Positions 60,403-64,000 of a stretch of DNA of 64,000 nucleotides are shown here, piece after piece (position 1 is the first letter of the stretch; each line of letters starts with the position of its first letter). Origin of the DNA: Patiria pectinifera (taxonomy: Eukaryota; Echinodermata; Asteroidea; Valvatida; Asterinidae); the NCBI GenBank assembly GCA_029964075.1, contig CM057149.1:14208465-14272464 (forward strand), written 5' to 3'. The notes beneath the pieces were generated by a model. It ran no database searches. It worked only from the letters and a program-made list of their open reading frames with translations, and had not been told where the DNA came from. The position numbers and the translations under genes were made by a program.

Positions 60403-60499
60403 CTGAAGGTTAGAAAATACAATTCAGCAAAATTTCAATCTACGGATTTACTATTTCCAATGACAAATCATGTACGGAAAGTGTATTATACAAATATTG

Positions 60500-61010
60500 A
60501 GTAGCTCAGCGTGGAATGGGAGGAATATTATCGCAAGGTAAAATCTGGACTTTTCCATTTCACGAGGCGAAGCCGAGTGAACTGGAAAATCCAGATTTTA
60601 AAGAGCGATAATATTTCTCCAATTTCACAATTTATAGCCACTCAATATTTGTTTTCTATAACTGACATATAGATCCTTGTCATTTGATATATTTGAACTT
60701 TTATTTCAATACAAAACTGGAGGAAAATGTATTTCTCTCTTCCAAACCACCCCTTCACGAAAATGTTTGAACCCAACGCTGTAGCGCTGGCTCTTTGGAA
60801 CAATACGCGCTATGCGCAACGCTGAACGCGCACACCAGCATGCATTTGCACGCAAATACCGCGTCATAGAACAAGAATGATCCTAATTGTTCAATAGCAT
60901 TTCCCATTCCCCATGGGCAGATAGTACTTTTTGAGCCGTGGCGTGAATGGGAGCAATAACGAATGTCACACGATGTGAGTTCCACCAATCAAATGACAAG
61001 GATCTGTATC
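60500..61010. repeat. Two inverted-repeat structures (S)
   Basis: ATTGAGTAGCTCAGC..CCACTCAATATT frames 60498-60650 with ATCTGGA inside; AGATCCTTGTCATTTGAT recurs inverted at about 60986-61005. Confidence 0.6.
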
Positions 61011-61108
61011 TCAATGCTTGTGATAAAATATCACACGTAAACTCTGGTGGGACTTGAGCAAATGACCTTCTGTTTACTTTAAAGCAGACAATTTAGCACT
61101 CGACTACT

Positions 61109-61491
61109 AAGGCCAAAAAAAAAAAGTCTCCGGTTTTTGGTATGGAGCTTGCCCCAAAAGTGGTGCGGCAACGCGGCTTTTTTTTTTTTTTACCTGTTTT
61201 TTTTTTTTTTTTTGGCTTCAAATGTCGGCTGATGACTGCAAATGGTGCCCGACTAAACTTAGTGCAAATATATGGGAGTCCAGAGAGGCCACATAAAGCT
61301 TATTCTCGACCATAACCCCATCTAAAAACACGTTAAAATTGTGCAGCAGCAGGATTCCAGTCAAACCAGTGAGTTTGGCGGTTTTGAGACATCATCTTGT
61401 ATTGAAAAAAAAACTTTTTCATTTTGCCGACGCGCATGGCTGCGGCGACGCGCGCGCATACCAGAAACCGGAGACTCTTTTTTTTGGCCTA
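61109..61491. mobile_element. Inverted-repeat element, family I
   Basis: Left AAGGCC and A run with GTCTCCGGTTTTTGGTATG; right CATACCAGAAACCGGAGAC, T run and GGCCT. Interior matches 6362-6697 and 34740-35020. Confidence 0.8.
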
Positions 61492-61539
61492 AGCTTATCA
61501 ATGAAAGCCTGGCATCAAAAACTAGAATCATTAGGGTAA

Positions 61540-61972
61540 ACTGGGGTAAAAACGCCCATGGGGTAAAAACGCCCACTTGACTTGTTTCCACTGCTAGTAA
61601 AAAATGACAAGATGAATTGTTCAATGGAATATATTTTTAATAAGTACAATGTAGTTAAAAACTAATAATAAAAAGAATTAAATTCATTAACATATTTGAA
61701 GGGTATGTAGGTGCTGTTGAAAAAAATATTTAAAAAAAAGTTTTAAAAAATGGCCGTCGAAGGTTTAGCCTGTATCGCTTAAAATTATTGTATAAAAAAA
61801 AGTATCTTATATTTTTATTACTCTTTAGTTGATATATATTAAGAAGGGTTAATAACATAATTATAAATGATTACAATATTAAAATCTATTTTAATATTTG
61901 CTTAATAATGTTTTTTGAGTGGGCGTTTTTACCCCAGGCAAAATCAGGGGTCTCGGGGTAAAAACGCCCAGT
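61540..61972. mobile_element. Element with GGGGTAAAAACGCCC ends (P)
   Basis: Left: GGGGTAAAAACGCCCA twice in tandem; right: TGGGCGTTTTTACCCC followed by a direct GGGGTAAAAACGCCCA. AT-rich interior. A further GGGCGTTTTTACCCC lies at the window end (63986-64000). Confidence 0.65.
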
Positions 61973-62108
61973 ACTTTTCTTGATATCAAACTCTATTGCA
62001 GCCTCATTTATCTTCAAAAACCTCATTGTTAGAACTTTCTACAGCATTATATTTGTTGTATGAGTAAGTATTAGCTATAAGAGTCCCACTACATAAATAT
62101 TAAACAGT

Positions 62109-62431
62109 CAGGCGGGGATCGGAGGGTCACCCCGCTCTGTCCAAAAAAAAAAAATTATCATACAAATTCCCCAAAAAATAAGTCGAACCCCCTGCTGTGA
62201 CACCTTAACAAAAATTATACGGGTATAATGTCCGCCTGTTCGAAATACGGTACATCATTCTGTAATCTAGTGTTAATAATCATCGAATTTGAATATTCTC
62301 CCCCCCCCCAGCTTTTGGTTTTATAGAGGCAAAGTGTCCGGAGAAAAAAAACCTGTGTACATTTTTTGATTTTTTTTTGCTGATGAAATCCCCCCCCCCC
62401 TCCCCACAAAAACTCCTGGATCCGCCCCTGA
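62109..62431. mobile_element. hAT-like short element
   Basis: CAGGCGGGGATCGGAGG to CTGGATCCGCCCCTG with poly-C and poly-A tracts inside; relative of 2289-2581. Confidence 0.6.
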
Positions 62432-62534
62432 CAGTGTACCGGTATTGTGTGAAGTGGGGAGGTACATGTAGGCGGTACATCACTAACTGACGTTACGTAG
62501 TGGCAAGGAATCTGGCATTTGTTTAGTGGCGAAT

Positions 62535-62932
62535 GCCATGGGTCTATGATATGTGAGCAGATTCGCTGATTAATTAGGCAAGGCCCCGCCTCTTGACCTC
62601 CTAGATTTTGACCAATCAGTGGGCACTTTCTATATCGGGTCTTCGGTCATTCACCGTTGCGCATCATAGACAATGGATTAAAAAGCCCTGCGTCACGCAC
62701 TCTGTTACCATTTTACGCGATAACGCGCCCGGCTGTTGTTGCATTACAAAACACTGTATTCGAATTGACCAATCAAATGTTTAGTCCTGATTTGGGAATG
62801 AAATGACGTCCCGATTTAGTAAAGTTGACTCCGATTGGCTGAGGCGCGAGATCGCATAAATATGCATGCTTTGATATATCAGACGTCAGACAGGAGTCTG
62901 GGCTCCGTGGATAACGGGTGATACTCAGACTA
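62535..62932 (-). mobile_element. Repeat K, inverted copy
   Basis: CCATGGGTCTATGATATGTG to GGTGATACTCAGACTAGC, the inverse of 21020-21414. Confidence 0.75.
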
Positions 62933-63985
62933 GCATTTATTAGGGAATGCTCGAGAAATCATGAGCTCATGGCATTTTCTCAAGAAAAAAAAAATAACAC
63001 CTCTATGGTGATTTGAGTGTACTTTTAATAAGTAAAAATGACTAGAAATTGCTCTAGTCTAAGACCCAACTGGACCGGTTTCTGCTCTCATGCTATAATA
63101 GCAGAGCTTCATCCGTAGTAAGCCAAATCCAGTATTTTATATTCGGCTAAATTAGTCGTGTCAAATGTTACGGTGCATAGATACACATTAGTGCATCTAA
63201 TAACATTTTGTGTGAACCTTTTAATGAGTCCAATTCCCGGTTATTGATAAACCTTGATTTGACAAGTACACCTTTAAGATTTTTGGCCTTTTATAGGCAG
63301 GAATTGGTTTGCTGGGAAACAGATTGCATACATGTACATGTAATTTCAGGTGTTCCGGAATTAAATGCCAGTCTTTCAGCAATACTTTTGTTAGCTGCTG
63401 GGTTTTGATGTGTGGTGTGTAGATTATCTTGAAGACTAGAGGTGGTTCTTTTGGTCATGTTTCATTCATGATGTATTGCTCACAGATTTCAAATTGTATG
63501 TCTTTTATGACTGTCAATTTCCTCTTTCTTGTGGTTACAGAGTAGAAGTTTCTCCATGAACGAATTTCTTTTCTCTAAGAAATATGTCTTGTTGTCACAG
63601 AAATGTGCGTATCTTAGTACTGTAGTTCTCCTTTGATTAAGCCTTAGGTTACCAGCAGTAGGCTAGAAGCACAATATACAAAAATGCCTAATAACATAGA
63701 ACTATGATTTGGCTAAACAAGATTGAAATAGATTTTTCAATATTGGCAGGTTTTATCATAACCTACAAGTTTGTTATGGGCGAATTATGTACGCTAATGT
63801 TCCACTTCCTTCCACATAAAAATACCTGTTTCAAATGATCAAGTTTGTAGTTATAATTAACCAGTTGTGTTTGAAAAGTTATTTGTATTTGATGAAGTAT
63901 CCCTCCATATTAAATTAATTACAAAAATATGACTATACTACAGGGAAACCTGTGGTATAGCAATTTTTTTTTTATAAATGTGGGC
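62933..63985. other. Intron upstream of exon 1, no feature seen
   Basis: AT-rich with no exon in phase with exon 1 that I could support, and no family match apart from the P-like end at 63986. Confidence 0.4.
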
Positions 63986-64000
63986 GGGCGTTTTTACCCC

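Noticed and set aside
6019-60402. Identification as a RIM-binding protein or a receptor phosphatase
   Set aside because: The N-G-K turn in the FN3 repeats recalls RIM-BP, but no SH3 domain, phosphatase domain or membrane segment is present, and the repeat number and thioredoxin-like end do not fit.
60403-64000. An upstream exon or start codon of the gene within the window
   Set aside because: I found no segment with an acceptor, an open frame and a donor ending with one base of a codon to fit exon 1. The region is mostly recognised repeats.

Overview
The window is a piece of a metazoan nuclear genome. Coding sequence sits in short exons with GT..AG introns. The introns are full of tRNA-derived SINEs, small inverted-repeat elements, minisatellites and broken LINEs. 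The repeat make-up and a short TTAGGG-like tract fit an invertebrate deuterostome, perhaps an echinoderm. That placement is inference: the sequence alone does not name the species.

One gene dominates. On the minus strand 35 exons run from 60402 down to a stop codon at 6019, and I could join all of them with consistent reading phase at every junction. The joined coding sequence is 7,337 nt (2,444 whole codons plus stop). Its 5' end lies beyond the right edge of the window, because the first exon seen starts inside a codon and has no start ATG. The protein reads, in order: a leucine-rich piece of unknown type; a long acidic, Ser/Asp/Glu/Asn-rich region, mostly one 1.1 kb exon; about 14 fibronectin type III (FN3) domains, most of them split by introns; a helical linker between the 13th and 14th FN3; a thioredoxin-like fold that keeps only one Cys of the usual active site; and a Ser-rich, basic tail. 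No signal peptide or membrane segment is visible in the part seen, so an intracellular scaffold-type protein is likely. I do not recognise a named orthologue and give no gene symbol.

Layout on the plus axis: 1-6018 is downstream of the gene and holds repeats with no supported gene. 6019-11547 carries the tail and thioredoxin-like exons. 13554-20090 carries FN3-14, the helical linker and part of FN3-13. 21922-54602 carries FN3-13 back to FN3-1. 56154-60402 carries the acidic region and the first exon seen. 60403-64000 is intron with repeats.

The mobile DNA is the second theme. At least five unrelated short families share the same plan: TTAA at both ends, terminal inverted repeats and no coding sequence, the form expected of non-autonomous piggyBac-type elements. 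In three of them the middle is a palindrome. Several copies end within 10-60 bp of a splice site, and one 88 bp exon is enclosed by an element on each side. There are also long fold-back elements with shared ends, at least four tRNA-headed SINE groups, two LINE reverse transcriptase remnants, ACTTGTGA-type 11 and 12 bp minisatellites in several introns, and a minisatellite that has copied an exon end together with its splice donor.
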